Of a stretch of DNA of 64,000 nucleotides, positions 9,247 to 18,917 are shown piece after piece. Source of the DNA: Desulfobacterales bacterium (GTDB taxonomy: Bacteria; Desulfobacterota; Desulfobacteria; Desulfobacterales; JAFDDL01); NCBI GenBank assembly GCA_034003325.1, contig JAVEYW010000006.1:130362-194361 (forward strand). Direction: 5' to 3'. The notes under the pieces were generated by a model. The model saw only the letters and a program-made list of their open reading frames with translations. It ran no database searches and was not told the origin of the DNA. A program made the position numbers and the translations under genes. Numbering within the stretch: the stretch's first letter is position 1; every line of letters starts with the position of its first letter.

Positions 9247-9429
9247 ATGCCATCAGATAACAAAAAAAAATGCGGATACTGCCGGCATTATTATGTGACG
9301 TGGGATCAACGGTTGCCGCACGGTTGCCGGGCTATGAAATTTAAGAGCAAAGAGTTGCCTTCCGTTGTGGTGGTTAAAAGCTCTGGCCATGATTGCATGT
9401 CGTTTGAGCAAAAGCAGAATCGGCCTTGA
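9247..9429 (+). CDS. Small four-cysteine (zinc-ribbon-like) protein
   Basis: 60 residues with CGYCRHYY near the N-terminus, then a conserved-looking GCRAMKFKSKELPS and a final HDCMSFE. The spacing Cys-x2-Cys...Cys...Cys suggests a small metal site. I recall similar mini-proteins in deltaproteobacteria, sometimes mislabelled as uracil-DNA glycosylase, but the function is unknown. ATG 9247 is 39 bases before the next gene, so the two are probably co-transcribed. Confidence 0.6.
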   Translation: MPSDNKKKCGYCRHYYVTWDQRLPHGCRAMKFKSKELPSVVVVKSSGHDCMSFEQKQNRP

Positions 9430-9468
9430 TGTCAATCCTTTCAAACAACGTGGCAATGGGGTTCGGAT

Positions 9469-9702
9469 ATGGGAAAAACGATTCATATTCAATTATATGC
9501 CGGCCTGAGTTCGTTCACCCCTCAGGATGTGAATGGTTATCCGATTGCCGAGGGAATGACGATTCGTGAGGTAATGGAAAATCTCGGTGTGCCGATGGCG
9601 TTGGCCAAACTGATATTTGTTAATGGGAAAAAGAGCGCTTTGGACCAACGGCTGTCAGGCGGCGAAAGGATCGGCATTTTTCCACCGGTTGCAGGTGGAT
9701 AA
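9469..9702 (+). CDS. ThiS/MoaD-like ubiquitin-fold sulfur carrier protein
   Basis: 77 residues ending in the Gly-Gly needed for thiocarboxylate formation (PPVAGG). A beta-grasp pattern is visible: strand KTIHIQLYAGL, an internal DVNGYPIAEGMTIREVMENLG helix-forming segment split by strands, then RIGIFPPVAGG. Such carriers deliver sulfur in molybdopterin, thiamin or tungsten-cofactor pathways. No partner E1-like or MoaE gene is nearby, so the pathway cannot be fixed. A GGATATGGG context precedes ATG 9469. Confidence 0.8.
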   Translation: MGKTIHIQLYAGLSSFTPQDVNGYPIAEGMTIREVMENLGVPMALAKLIFVNGKKSALDQRLSGGERIGIFPPVAGG

Positions 9703-9752
9703 ATATAATTTTGATTCACTGGACTGCGCCACCGAGACAGTCTGAAACAGGG

Positions 9753-10349
9753 TCAAGTTTTTAGAAATTTCCGACTCCGGTCCAAAAGGGCTTCGGCTTC
9801 TTCAATACTTTCGGCCATTGCCATCTGATATTGTGCTTCGTTGGAATAAATGTTCCTTAAAATGTCCGATAGCTCGGCCTTTTCCCCGAGGATTCGAACC
9901 ACGCGTCGTACTCCGACATATTCGAGCGTATAGATGACTTTGCGAATGTGAAACAGCGCTCTATTGTCAAACCCCTTAATTCCCGAAAGATCATTGATGG
10001 CATCGGCATTTTCTCGAAGACTGGGCAGCACCGACACAATCGCATTGGACGCCATTTTTGCCGCTTGATAGTCGAAAAAGCCGGATAATTGTAAGAAGAG
10101 ACGATTTTTATCCTCATCGATCCTCACATCCCATTCGCCTTGCCCTTTTTTCCCCTTTTTGAACGAAGGGGGGGCTTTTGTTAATTGGCTGGAAAGTTGC
10201 GCTATCCGGTTTTTGGATTCGGTGAGTTCCTTTTCAAGCCTTTCGATCTCCCGTATGAGAAAAGGAACGGCGCTCAAGGCTGTATCGATATCCGACAGGT
10301 CGGCTTTTTGCTTGTGCCTGAATTGTGTTTTCAGCGTATTGAGATCCAT
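9753..10349 (-). CDS. STAS-like (anti-sigma-antagonist-type) protein with N-terminal coiled coil
   Basis: 198 residues. The first 60 are charged and heptad-like (LIREIERLEKELTESKN), consistent with a coiled coil. A KKGKKGQG linker follows. The C-terminal 120 residues alternate strands and helices in STAS order (RLFLQLSGFFDYQAAKM...INDLSGIKGFDNRALFHI...VGVRRVVRILGEKAE). There is no clear phospho-accepting Ser in the usual loop; DLSG at the expected place carries one serine. It is probably a regulatory scaffold. It converges on the sulfur-carrier gene with a 50-base gap. Confidence 0.5.
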   Translation of the reverse strand: MDLNTLKTQFRHKQKADLSDIDTALSAVPFLIREIERLEKELTESKNRIAQLSSQLTKAPPSFKKGKKGQGEWDVRIDEDKNRLFLQLSGFFDYQAAKMASNAIVSVLPSLRENADAINDLSGIKGFDNRALFHIRKVIYTLEYVGVRRVVRILGEKAELSDILRNIYSNEAQYQMAMAESIEEAEALLDRSRKFLKT

Positions 10350-10888
10350 AAACAGTCTCTCTTACCTATCTTAAGCCCTTTATCGAAAACACGCACGAAA
10401 AAGTGTGCATCATTGGAGAAGGTCGTTGGCAGGCCGGTGGTTGCCCAGCTTCCGGCTTTGTTCTTTGTAAATGAAGCATCTCTGAATCACTGACCGGGTT
10501 ATAATCGTTTACTTTAGTTGGCAACGCATGAGCGGTCAAGGAAGAATTTGCGGTTAAGAACTATTTTAGGGGGGGTGTGTTTGGGTATTGAACGCTCCCG
10601 ATGTTTTCTCCAGAGGGTTATATGTGAGCAATTTGGCCCGTAACCTGAAAACATATATAAAACAAAACAAATGCAGCAGGTTATAGCTAATATAGGATGA
10701 AATGTGTGTTGCAATCAAGGCATAAGTTGATATAATCAAAATAAATTTTACCGCGTCATCTTTTCGATTACTCAGCGCCATTTTTTGAGGTAATAGAAAC
10801 TGATTTAGAAAGAATTTACCCCCAAAGTGCTCTTAAGGGAGGCTAAGGGGATTGGAATAATCCCTTCATAACCCTGACCGGAGGAAAT
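10350..10888. other. Intergenic region upstream of prkA
   Basis: 539 bases without a convincing gene. It holds repeat copy 2 (10377-10460) and then AT-rich sequence with only short chance ORFs. TGGCAACGCATGAGC near 10508 has GG-N10-GC spacing, but its -12 element is poor and it lies 380 bases from prkA. The prkA ribosome site (CCGGAGGAAAT) closes the region. Confidence 0.6.
10377..10460 (+). repeat. Two-hairpin dispersed repeat, copy 2 (type A, degenerate 3' stem)
   Basis: It shares CACGAAAAAGTGTGCATCATTGG and GAGAAGGTCGTTGGC with the other copies (motifs adjoining), and GCCCAGCTTCCGGCTTTG at the 3' end. The last hairpin is broken because GCCG is replaced by TTCT. Confidence 0.75.
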
Positions 10889-12949
10889 ATGGCAACTCGA
10901 AAAAACAGCTCACTTGAATCCCATCTGATTGCCGTCAAGGAAGGAAAGCGCTGCTTTGAGAATGCATTTCAAGGTGTTTCAAGAATGATATTAAGCAGCG
11001 AGATCGAAAAAGTGGTGGTTAACGGTAAAACCACTTATGATTTTGGTATATTCCGAAGCGGGAAAAAACATTTGATCGGAATGTATGATGAAATCAACAG
11101 CTTTGTGTCTTTTGTCAAAGATGCCTCCGAGGGCGGCTCGTCCAAGGAGATGGCCTTTGTTCTCGTGGGGGAGCCCGGTAACGGGAAAACGTATTTTGTG
11201 GAATACCTGTGCACCAAATACAGAGAATTTCTCTCCCGGGAAGGCAATAAAAAATATACCTTCCGGTTTAAAAATATCGACAAGCTCAGCGGTTATGGTC
11301 GAATAACCTCGATTGAATCTCAAACGTTTGAGGACCCGATGATTCTGGCGATGAACCTGTTTGAGGATGAAAATGTCAACCGCACCTTTTTAGCGAAAAA
11401 AATCGGTTTTTCCGAAGCGCAGATCGAGCAAAGCTATGAAAACTATCGGCCCTTGGGCGCCTGTAGCGGATTTATCTGGAACGATATTATTAACTTCACT
11501 AACGGAAAGATCGACGAGATGCTCTCCTTTGTCGAAATTGTCCCGGTTCCGTTGACCGAGAGCCTCGGGACCGTTACGGGCAAATATCCGGCCAAGGATA
11601 AAATCACCTCATCCGCTGTGGATTTGCTGGGCGAGGAATCGATTCAACGGCTGTTGCATATTACGGAAACCAACAACCCATACCGGTTTGATCTGCGGCG
11701 CGGCGCGTTGGCCCGCGTGGCCGGCGGCGGCATTCATTTCGCCGATGAAATATACAAGAACAAGAAAGATTTGGTTCAGGTGTACTTGGGCGTCATACAG
11801 AACCGCAACATTGAGATTGACGGCTATAAGTGGCCCATTGATACGCTGATTATCGCGACCAGCAACAACTCCGAATTCAATCGGTTTTTATCCGAAAAGG
11901 AGGAGGCGCCAATTATTGATCGATGCCGTATTTGCTATGTCTCACATAATACCAATTATAAAATGCAGTATCAGTTGACCGCCTATGCGATCGGTAGTGA
12001 GACCAAAACGACCCTGACAAAGGAATCCCTGCACCAGGATCCGAATTTGAATTACGCGGCATCGGTGGCTGCCGTGCTGACACGGTTGCCGCGATCTGAA
12101 AAGCTTACACCAGTGGAGACCATGAAACTGGCCGCTGGGGAGGTGGCCGGGGAAAAGAGTATCAAGGCGTTGGCCGAAGTGATCGATACGCTCAGCCAGA
12201 ACCCGGACATCACCAAGCGCTTTGGGCAAAAGGGGCTGGGGCAACGAAATGTCGGCCGCGCCATTCAGTTGATGGTAGAAAGCTCGGAAACCAATGAGGG
12301 CCAATGCATGTTTGCCTATGATATCTTTAATTGCCTGGACCGGATTGTTCTGGATTATGTGTCCGACGCCAATGATCGCGCCAAATTCATTGAGGATCTG
12401 AAAATTGCCAAAGGCCTCTTTCGGGAGCGGATCATGACGGAGATGTTCAATGCCTACATGGATGAACCCTATGCCATTCGAAAAGACGTGATGAACTACG
12501 TCAACATGATTATCGGAATTGATGCGGAAAACCTGGGGCCGGATATGATGTGGAAGTACAAGGATCCGCAAACCGCCGAGCTAAAAGCGATGAAAATCGA
12601 TGAGCGCTTCATCAAGAGCGTGGAAGAAAGACTTGGCTTAAAAACCGCCGAGCAACGAGAGTCCTTTCGGACATCGGTTCGAAAAATATATGGGCAGAAG
12701 ATTACTACCGACCCAAACTACGATTTTATGGATAACCTGGAACTTGTGAAGGCGGTGACGGATGTTCGACTTAAATCCGACATTGCCGGTGCGGGCAGCC
12801 TGATCGGTGCGTTGGCCAATCGCACCAACGAGGAAAATCAGAAGCTTTATGCTCGAATGGTGGATACCATGCTGAACAAACTTGGTTATTGCAAAACCTG
12901 TGCGCAGAAAACCATCGAGTATTTCTGTACCCAGGAGGACGAGAAATAG
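10889..12949 (+). CDS. prkA: PrkA/YeaG-type AAA+ serine protein kinase
   Basis: 686 residues. The N-terminal PrkA AAA domain has a P-loop GEPGNGKT at 94-101, a Walker-B-like GGIHFADEIYK, and the family stretch ATSNNSEFNRFL. The C-terminal part corresponds to the PrkA kinase-type domain. In E. coli YeaG-YeaH-YcgB act together under starvation. Here the same three are followed by a second PrkA-like gene. The start has GGAGGAAAT upstream. It is separated from the next gene by 9 bases. Confidence 0.92.
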   Translation: MATRKNSSLESHLIAVKEGKRCFENAFQGVSRMILSSEIEKVVVNGKTTYDFGIFRSGKKHLIGMYDEINSFVSFVKDASEGGSSKEMAFVLVGEPGNGKTYFVEYLCTKYREFLSREGNKKYTFRFKNIDKLSGYGRITSIESQTFEDPMILAMNLFEDENVNRTFLAKKIGFSEAQIEQSYENYRPLGACSGFIWNDIINFTNGKIDEMLSFVEIVPVPLTESLGTVTGKYPAKDKITSSAVDLLGEESIQRLLHITETNNPYRFDLRRGALARVAGGGIHFADEIYKNKKDLVQVYLGVIQNRNIEIDGYKWPIDTLIIATSNNSEFNRFLSEKEEAPIIDRCRICYVSHNTNYKMQYQLTAYAIGSETKTTLTKESLHQDPNLNYAASVAAVLTRLPRSEKLTPVETMKLAAGEVAGEKSIKALAEVIDTLSQNPDITKRFGQKGLGQRNVGRAIQLMVESSETNEGQCMFAYDIFNCLDRIVLDYVSDANDRAKFIEDLKIAKGLFRERIMTEMFNAYMDEPYAIRKDVMNYVNMIIGIDAENLGPDMMWKYKDPQTAELKAMKIDERFIKSVEERLGLKTAEQRESFRTSVRKIYGQKITTDPNYDFMDNLELVKAVTDVRLKSDIAGAGSLIGALANRTNEENQKLYARMVDTMLNKLGYCKTCAQKTIEYFCTQEDEK

Positions 12950-12958
12950 GGAGGGTTT

Positions 12959-14356
12959 GTGACGGTAAACGACAATTATAAGCACGCCGCACTTTACGAG
13001 CGCTATCTTCGAATGAAGGAAAAGGGACTGAGCGCAGCGCAGGAAAAGATGATTTCGGAGGAACTTGCGGCAGCGCAAACCCATCCGCCGGTCGATTCCG
13101 CGGTTGATGCGCAGACGCCGCGGACGCCCATCCGCAGTTTCTATGCGTTTCATGACCTCTTCGAAATAAACAATCTGCGCTTGCCGACCGTTTCCTATGA
13201 TGTCAGCTTGCGGTCCATTGATGAACTGTTGGAACGTGACAAGGTCCGCGAGAAGGATGGCTTTCCCGGAAAAATTCGGGTGGGACGGCTGATCAAGCCG
13301 GGCCGTGGCGGCAAGGACAAGGTCGTTGTCGTTCCGACGACGGTTGAGGAAAAATTCATCCATGACCCCAACTTCAAACCGACGGAGGGCGATCCCTCCG
13401 GTGGGTCCGGAGACGGGGAAGAGGGCGATGTGATCGGTGAGCAGCCCGTCAGGCAGCCGGACGCTTCAGGCCAGACCGGGCCAGGCCAGGGTGAAGGCGG
13501 CCAGCACGAAATCGAATCGAGCGCCTATGACCTGGGGAAAATTCTGACGGAAAAGTTTGAGTTGCCAAACCTGAAAGACAAGGGGAAAAAGCGCTCTTTG
13601 ACGCGCTACACCTACGATTTGACGGACCGGCACCCCGGGTCGGGGCAGGTGCTGGACAAAAAAGCCACCTTGAGAAAGATTGTTGAGACCAATATCGGTT
13701 TGGGGAATGTGCCGGATGTGGGGGATATAGACCCGACCCGGTTTTTGATTGCGCCGAATGACAAGATTTATCGCATATTGTCCCGGGAGAAGGATTATGA
13801 ATCCCAGGCCATGGTATTTTTCCTGCGAGACTATTCCGGGTCCATGATCGGCAAGGCGACCGAGTTGGTGGTGACCCAGCATGTGTTGATCTATAGCTGG
13901 TTACTGTACCAGTATGCCCGTCAGGTGGAAACCCGGTTTATTCTTCATGACACCGAGGCCAAGGAAGTAGAAGACTTTTATACGTATTATAACTCAAAGG
14001 TGGCCGGCGGCACGCAGGTATCCACGGCCTTCCAGTTGGTCAATGATATCGTGGAAAAGGAAAATCTGGCCGCGGATTATAATATATACGTGTTCCATGG
14101 CACGGATGGGGATGATTGGGATACGGACGGAAAGGAAGCGATTCCCGCCATTAAAAAAATGCTTACCTATGCCAACCGGGTCGGTGTGACCATCGCAGAG
14201 CATTCCCATGGAGCGAGCGGTAACACGGAAGTGGAGCGGTATCTGAAAAAATCTGGCCTTCTTTCGGAGCGTCGCGAGTTGCTGCGGTTGGACGTGATGC
14301 GCGAAGATGCCGATGAACCCAGAATCATTGAGGGAATTAAGAATCTGATCGCTTGA
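12959..14356 (+). CDS. yeaH: YeaH/YhbH family protein (DUF444) with von Willebrand A-like domain
   Basis: 465 residues from GTG 12959, which follows AGGGAGG. A low-complexity Gly/Asp/Gln linker (about 144-185) separates an N-terminal basic segment from a vWA-like C-terminal half with the MIDAS-type D291YSGS295. The partner gene prkA precedes it directly. Members of this family are always found with PrkA kinases, and a role as adaptor or substrate is assumed. The biochemical activity is not known. Confidence 0.9.
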   Translation: MTVNDNYKHAALYERYLRMKEKGLSAAQEKMISEELAAAQTHPPVDSAVDAQTPRTPIRSFYAFHDLFEINNLRLPTVSYDVSLRSIDELLERDKVREKDGFPGKIRVGRLIKPGRGGKDKVVVVPTTVEEKFIHDPNFKPTEGDPSGGSGDGEEGDVIGEQPVRQPDASGQTGPGQGEGGQHEIESSAYDLGKILTEKFELPNLKDKGKKRSLTRYTYDLTDRHPGSGQVLDKKATLRKIVETNIGLGNVPDVGDIDPTRFLIAPNDKIYRILSREKDYESQAMVFFLRDYSGSMIGKATELVVTQHVLIYSWLLYQYARQVETRFILHDTEAKEVEDFYTYYNSKVAGGTQVSTAFQLVNDIVEKENLAADYNIYVFHGTDGDDWDTDGKEAIPAIKKMLTYANRVGVTIAEHSHGASGNTEVERYLKKSGLLSERRELLRLDVMREDADEPRIIEGIKNLIA

Positions 14357-14431
14357 TCGAGGTTTATTTTGGATGCTTCTCATCGGTGGGCGAGGGCATA
14401 ATGCAACGAAACGGGGTGCGCGAGATCGATT

Positions 14432-16087
14432 ATGGAATTGATTGATCAACATACCAAAAAAATAATGGAAGGGTGTAAAGCCCGTGCCAGGGATGCCGGG
14501 TTACGGTTTCAGGACGAATCCCTGGAATATATTGTAACCAACCGGGATTTGCTGGAGCTGACGCCCAAAGTCATGATTCCCACGCTTTACGATTACTGGG
14601 TTCACGACGTGGAGGTGCTCAGGGAGAAGGGAAAGTATGAACTCTATCCCGGCAATCCCTATGAAACCGTGATTAATACGCGGCCGGCCATTTCTTTTTA
14701 TAATGATAACAACCCGGACTGGCTGAACGTGATGATTTTTTATCATGTACTCGGGCATATCGATTTTTTTCAAAATAATATTTTTTTTAAACACACATGG
14801 GAATTTGATTTTACGGGGCAGGCCCTCTCGGACAAGCGGCTCATCGCCCGGCTTCGGGCCGAGAAGGGGCGTTGGGTGGACTATGCCATCGAGTTTGCCA
14901 GAGGTATTGACAATTTGGTCGGCTATCATCGGGAGCTTTCTCGTGTTAATCATCGCCGGGTTTCGCGCAAGGCGGAGCGGCTGAATTTTTATTTTGATGT
15001 GTTTTTACAAACCATTAAAAAAGTAAATGTTTCAGAGTATATCAAAGAGGTTACGCGATATAACGACTGCCTTAAAACCTACGGTGAAGCTGGAGAAGAG
15101 TCCTTTTTTGGGGAAATACGAAAGCAGCACCCGGAATTTGATGAACTGTTTAAAAAAAGTTTGAAACGGCAAGCGCCGGTGCCGGTGGATCTGCTTCAGT
15201 TTATTGGTGCCAACTCGGAATTTCTCAACAAAGAAAACAACCGGTGGATGAAACAGGTTTTGCTTGTCGTCCGAAATACGTCTATTTTTTTTCAGCCGCA
15301 GATTCGAACCAAAATCATGAACGAAGGGTGGGCCAGCTACTGGCATGAAAAACTCTTTTTGCAGGATGATCGCATCAAGGGCCATGAAATCGACTTTGCA
15401 AGGGTGCACGCAGGCGTTACCTCCATGCCGCGGGTGGGACTCAATCCCTATGCGCTGGGAATGCGTCTTTTCGGCCACATAGAGAAAAAGGCGGATAAGG
15501 GCAAGTATACGTTTGATTTTCAAAAAATTTTGGACGCCCATGCACGCAAGGAATATGATGCCGTAACCGGAAGGGGCCAAGACTATATTTTTTCCTTACG
15601 TGAAAATTTATGCGATTTTATGTTTATTAATTATTTTGTGGACCAGGACTTTGTAACGGATTACCAACTTTTTGTCGCGGACAGAAGGCTGAATCAACAA
15701 AAGATGGTCTGGGAATATTATGTCAAAAGCAAAAAGGCCGCGGATTACCGACAGATGTTGCTTGATACGCTCTATCACCCCCCCTTTATCACGGTCGATA
15801 AGGACAAAACAAAAGACAACGCCCTGTATTTAATCCATCATTTTGAAGGTAAACCTTTGGTAAACGAGTATATCGCCAACACGATGCTGGGAATAGAATA
15901 TTTATGGGGCGGACCGGTCCACCTGGAAACCAGCGATGTGGTGGCCACCCTTCGGCCGTCCGCTACAACCAGCGCCATAAGGACGGCAACCACTACCCCC
16001 TCAAAGGAAAGCGCGCCGCAGGAAATCAAATGGCAGCGGGTTGTTTATACAATGAAAGACCGGAAATTGTCCAAAAAGGTGATTTAG
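14432..16087 (+). CDS. spoVR: SpoVR/YcgB family protein
   Basis: 551 residues of the SpoVR family: NNNPDWLNVMIFYHVLGHID and FARGIDNLVGYHRELSR in the first half, then MNEGWASYWHEK and NPYALGMRLFGHIE, all typical. SpoVR is linked to Bacillus spore cortex and, in proteobacteria, to the PrkA/YeaH stationary-phase module. No spore genes are in view, so the stress-module role is more likely. The gap to yeaH is 75 bases. The C-terminus has a Thr-rich stretch (about 510-525). Confidence 0.92.
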   Translation: MELIDQHTKKIMEGCKARARDAGLRFQDESLEYIVTNRDLLELTPKVMIPTLYDYWVHDVEVLREKGKYELYPGNPYETVINTRPAISFYNDNNPDWLNVMIFYHVLGHIDFFQNNIFFKHTWEFDFTGQALSDKRLIARLRAEKGRWVDYAIEFARGIDNLVGYHRELSRVNHRRVSRKAERLNFYFDVFLQTIKKVNVSEYIKEVTRYNDCLKTYGEAGEESFFGEIRKQHPEFDELFKKSLKRQAPVPVDLLQFIGANSEFLNKENNRWMKQVLLVVRNTSIFFQPQIRTKIMNEGWASYWHEKLFLQDDRIKGHEIDFARVHAGVTSMPRVGLNPYALGMRLFGHIEKKADKGKYTFDFQKILDAHARKEYDAVTGRGQDYIFSLRENLCDFMFINYFVDQDFVTDYQLFVADRRLNQQKMVWEYYVKSKKAADYRQMLLDTLYHPPFITVDKDKTKDNALYLIHHFEGKPLVNEYIANTMLGIEYLWGGPVHLETSDVVATLRPSATTSAIRTATTTPSKESAPQEIKWQRVVYTMKDRKLSKKVI

Positions 16088-16155
16088 ACGTGTTCATGAT
16101 AATAGTTGATGGCTGATAGCTCACAGCTGGCGGCTTTAAGGAGTAGCGCAATATT

Positions 16156-18438
16156 ATGGAAAATCTGAGACAAGCGATGAATATACTCAATACGGCGGTG
16201 CGGGAATGTGATCAGCGCGCCTTGGTCTCCTTTGATGAATTTTTGAAAATGACCATGGCGGAACCGGCCCGGTATATTCGAAACGTTTTTCAATTATTTC
16301 ATGACATGGTAATTAATTATGTGGATGAAGAAGGCGATGAGTACCCCGATGATCCGGAATCCATTCATTATGTCAGGCTTAACTGCAATCGGCTTTTTGT
16401 GGACAATGCCGACCGGCCGTTTTTTGCCGACCGCCTTTTTGCCAATCGGCTGGTTAGCCATATCGAGGCGATGCGCCGTGGTGCGCAGCAGAATAAATTG
16501 TATATTTTTGAAGGGCCTCATGGTTGTGGAAAAAGCACCTTCCTCAACAACCTGCTGATGAAGTTTGAGGAGTATGCCAATACGGAAAACGGCATGCGGT
16601 ACGAAACGGTCTGGCGGGTGGATCGCCAATTGGTTGAGGGGCCGCAACAGGACCAGATCATAGATGCGTTCATCACCGGCCGCATCAAACCGACGCAGGT
16701 AACGGATAGCCCGGCGAGGACCGAGCCGCCGCCCTTTATGATGAGTGATTTTATTGAGATCCCGTGTGTGAGCCACGATAACCCGCTGCTCATGATTCCC
16801 AAGAGCATTCGCCGCCCGTTTTTTGATGAGTTGTTTAAAAATGATGAGTTTAAATGGAAATTATTTACAGAAAAGGAATACGAATGGGTTTTCAGGGACA
16901 GCGCGTGTACGATTTGCAGTTCGTTGTATCAAGCGCTATTGACCAGACTAAAGAGCCCTCAAAGAGTTTTTCAGCGCGTCTATGCGCGGCCTTATCAATT
17001 CAACCGGCGCCTCGGCGAAGGGATCAGCGTATTTAACCCGGGCGATAAGCCGTTACGGCGGACCACCCTTACCAACCAGATGATTCAGACGCAGATCAAC
17101 GACATTCTTAAAGACAGCAACCTGGTGCAATATCTTTTTTCCCACTATGCCAAGACCAACAATGGCATCTATGTGTTAATGGACATTAAATCGAATAACA
17201 CCGAAAGGCTCATTCAGCTTCACAATGTCATCAGTGAGGGCGTGCATAAGGTCGAGGATCTTGAAGAAAACGTCAATTCGCTTTTTATTGCGTTGATGAA
17301 TCCTGAGGACAAGGCCAATATCAAGGATTTCCCGTCCTTTTCCGACCGGATTGAATATATCAAAATCCCCTATGTCATGGATCTGAATACGGAAGTTGAA
17401 ATCTACCGGAATATATTCGGAAAGCATATCGATCAAGGGTTTCTGCCCAGAGTGTTGCATAATTTTGCCAGGGTGATTATTTCCACCCGGCTGAATCTGA
17501 AATCCGAAGCGCTTCAGGAATGGATCGGAGACCCAGCAAAATATAAGAATTATTGCGATGAAAATCTGCTGCTGTTAAAAATGGAGATTTATACCGGTTA
17601 TATTCCCTCATGGTTGAGCGAGGAAGACAGAAAGAACCTTACGGCCCGGCGAAGGCGCAGCATCATCGGCGAGTCGGAAACCGAGGGGATCAAGGGAATA
17701 TCGGGGCGGGATTCCATCAAGATTTTCAACGATTTTTATTCCAGATATGCTAAAGAAGACCGGTTGATTCATATGGCCACCCTCACTAAATATTTTAACG
17801 GGCTGATCGAGAAACAGCATTTGCCGATCCCCAGAGGATTTCTAGAGTCATTGGAGCAGTTGTACAATTATACGGTGCTTCAAGAAGTAAAAGAAGCGCT
17901 CTATTTTTACAATGAAGAGCAGATTTCCAAAGATGTTCAAAACTATATCTTTTTTGTTAATTTTGAGCCTGGCACAACCGCAACCTGCCAATTCACAAAG
18001 GATAAAATCAATATCACCGAAGAATTTTTTTCCGGCATCGAACATCGGCTTCTCGGGGCATCCGGTGCCGACCGGAATCGAAAGGATTTCCGCAAGCGGA
18101 CCCAGAAAGAATACACTACCAAAACGCTTCCCCATGACATTCTGATTGAGGGGAAAAATCTCACGGAAACCGATCTATATCGAGAATTACACGAGAGATA
18201 CATTCACAATTTAAAGGAAAAGGTGCTGGAACCCTTTCTCGGCAATGAAAACTTCCGGCGCGCCATCGCGGATTATGAAACCGAGGATTTTAAAACCTAT
18301 GACCAGCGGATTCGCGACGACGTGAATTACCTGATGAATAATCTGATCGGAAAGTACCGCTATACCCAACTGGGTGCCAAGGCGGTTTGCATGTATGTGA
18401 TTGATAACGATTTGGCTAAAAAATTTGCTTCCAACTAA
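16156..18438 (+). CDS. Second PrkA-like AAA+ serine kinase
   Basis: 760 residues with P-loop GPHGCGKS at 120-127, a distant paralogue of the prkA product at 10889. A long insertion region contains a zinc-like CxxC (ACTICSSL near residue 252). The C-terminal half (PrkA-type, for example SGRDSIKIFNDFYSRYAK) matches the kinase-domain part of the family. It lies 68 bases after spoVR and is probably in the same transcript. The division of labour between the two kinases is not known. Confidence 0.8.
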   Translation: MENLRQAMNILNTAVRECDQRALVSFDEFLKMTMAEPARYIRNVFQLFHDMVINYVDEEGDEYPDDPESIHYVRLNCNRLFVDNADRPFFADRLFANRLVSHIEAMRRGAQQNKLYIFEGPHGCGKSTFLNNLLMKFEEYANTENGMRYETVWRVDRQLVEGPQQDQIIDAFITGRIKPTQVTDSPARTEPPPFMMSDFIEIPCVSHDNPLLMIPKSIRRPFFDELFKNDEFKWKLFTEKEYEWVFRDSACTICSSLYQALLTRLKSPQRVFQRVYARPYQFNRRLGEGISVFNPGDKPLRRTTLTNQMIQTQINDILKDSNLVQYLFSHYAKTNNGIYVLMDIKSNNTERLIQLHNVISEGVHKVEDLEENVNSLFIALMNPEDKANIKDFPSFSDRIEYIKIPYVMDLNTEVEIYRNIFGKHIDQGFLPRVLHNFARVIISTRLNLKSEALQEWIGDPAKYKNYCDENLLLLKMEIYTGYIPSWLSEEDRKNLTARRRRSIIGESETEGIKGISGRDSIKIFNDFYSRYAKEDRLIHMATLTKYFNGLIEKQHLPIPRGFLESLEQLYNYTVLQEVKEALYFYNEEQISKDVQNYIFFVNFEPGTTATCQFTKDKINITEEFFSGIEHRLLGASGADRNRKDFRKRTQKEYTTKTLPHDILIEGKNLTETDLYRELHERYIHNLKEKVLEPFLGNENFRRAIADYETEDFKTYDQRIRDDVNYLMNNLIGKYRYTQLGAKAVCMYVIDNDLAKKFASN

Positions 18439-18917
18439 AGCTAGTTTTTCCGGCAACCCTGTTTCTTTGCTCATGCCCCACCGGGTTGGCAGCCGATAAT
18501 CGGGCCTCTTTTTTTCGCGGTTGACTTAAGAAATCGCACCGGGCTGCCGATATTTAAATGCAAAGAAAATCCAAATTATTAAGCTTGATTCATAGTGGTT
18601 GTGCTGATAGGAAATTTCAAAATCCATTCAGGGTCTTACCATTTGCTCGGTATCGATGTTGTAACCGAGAAAGCGGAGCCATATGGACCTGCAAGACATT
18701 TCGTTTGTGAAATAGCGAATGAAATTAAATGCATGCCGGTGTTGTTGTCTTGTATTCAGGGAGTTGCGAATGAGAAAACAAACACCCCGTCATGTTAATA
18801 TTAACCCGCAGTCATCAACCCGATGTGCATCGAGTCGTCAGCCAAAATATAGCGGGCAGAACCGCTTGCGGCGGAGGCAAAACCGGTGGACAGAAAAGTT
18901 AATCCTGGAGAGTGGGG
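18439..18917. other. Intergenic region between the PrkA cluster and the PilZ gene
   Basis: 479 bases. A weak hairpin CCGA-TAA-TCGG near 18493 followed by CTCTTTTTTT could be the end of the kinase operon. The rest holds only short open frames (for example an Arg/Gln-rich frame from about 18769) without a credible ribosome site or recognisable product. Confidence 0.4.

Noticed and set aside
8991-9260. 89-codon plus-strand ORF
   Set aside because: It runs through dispersed repeat copy 1 and has no family features or ribosome site; the repeat explains its sequence.
10506-10521. GG-N10-GC sequence as a sigma-54 promoter for prkA
   Set aside because: The -12 element is poor and the site is about 380 bases from the gene.
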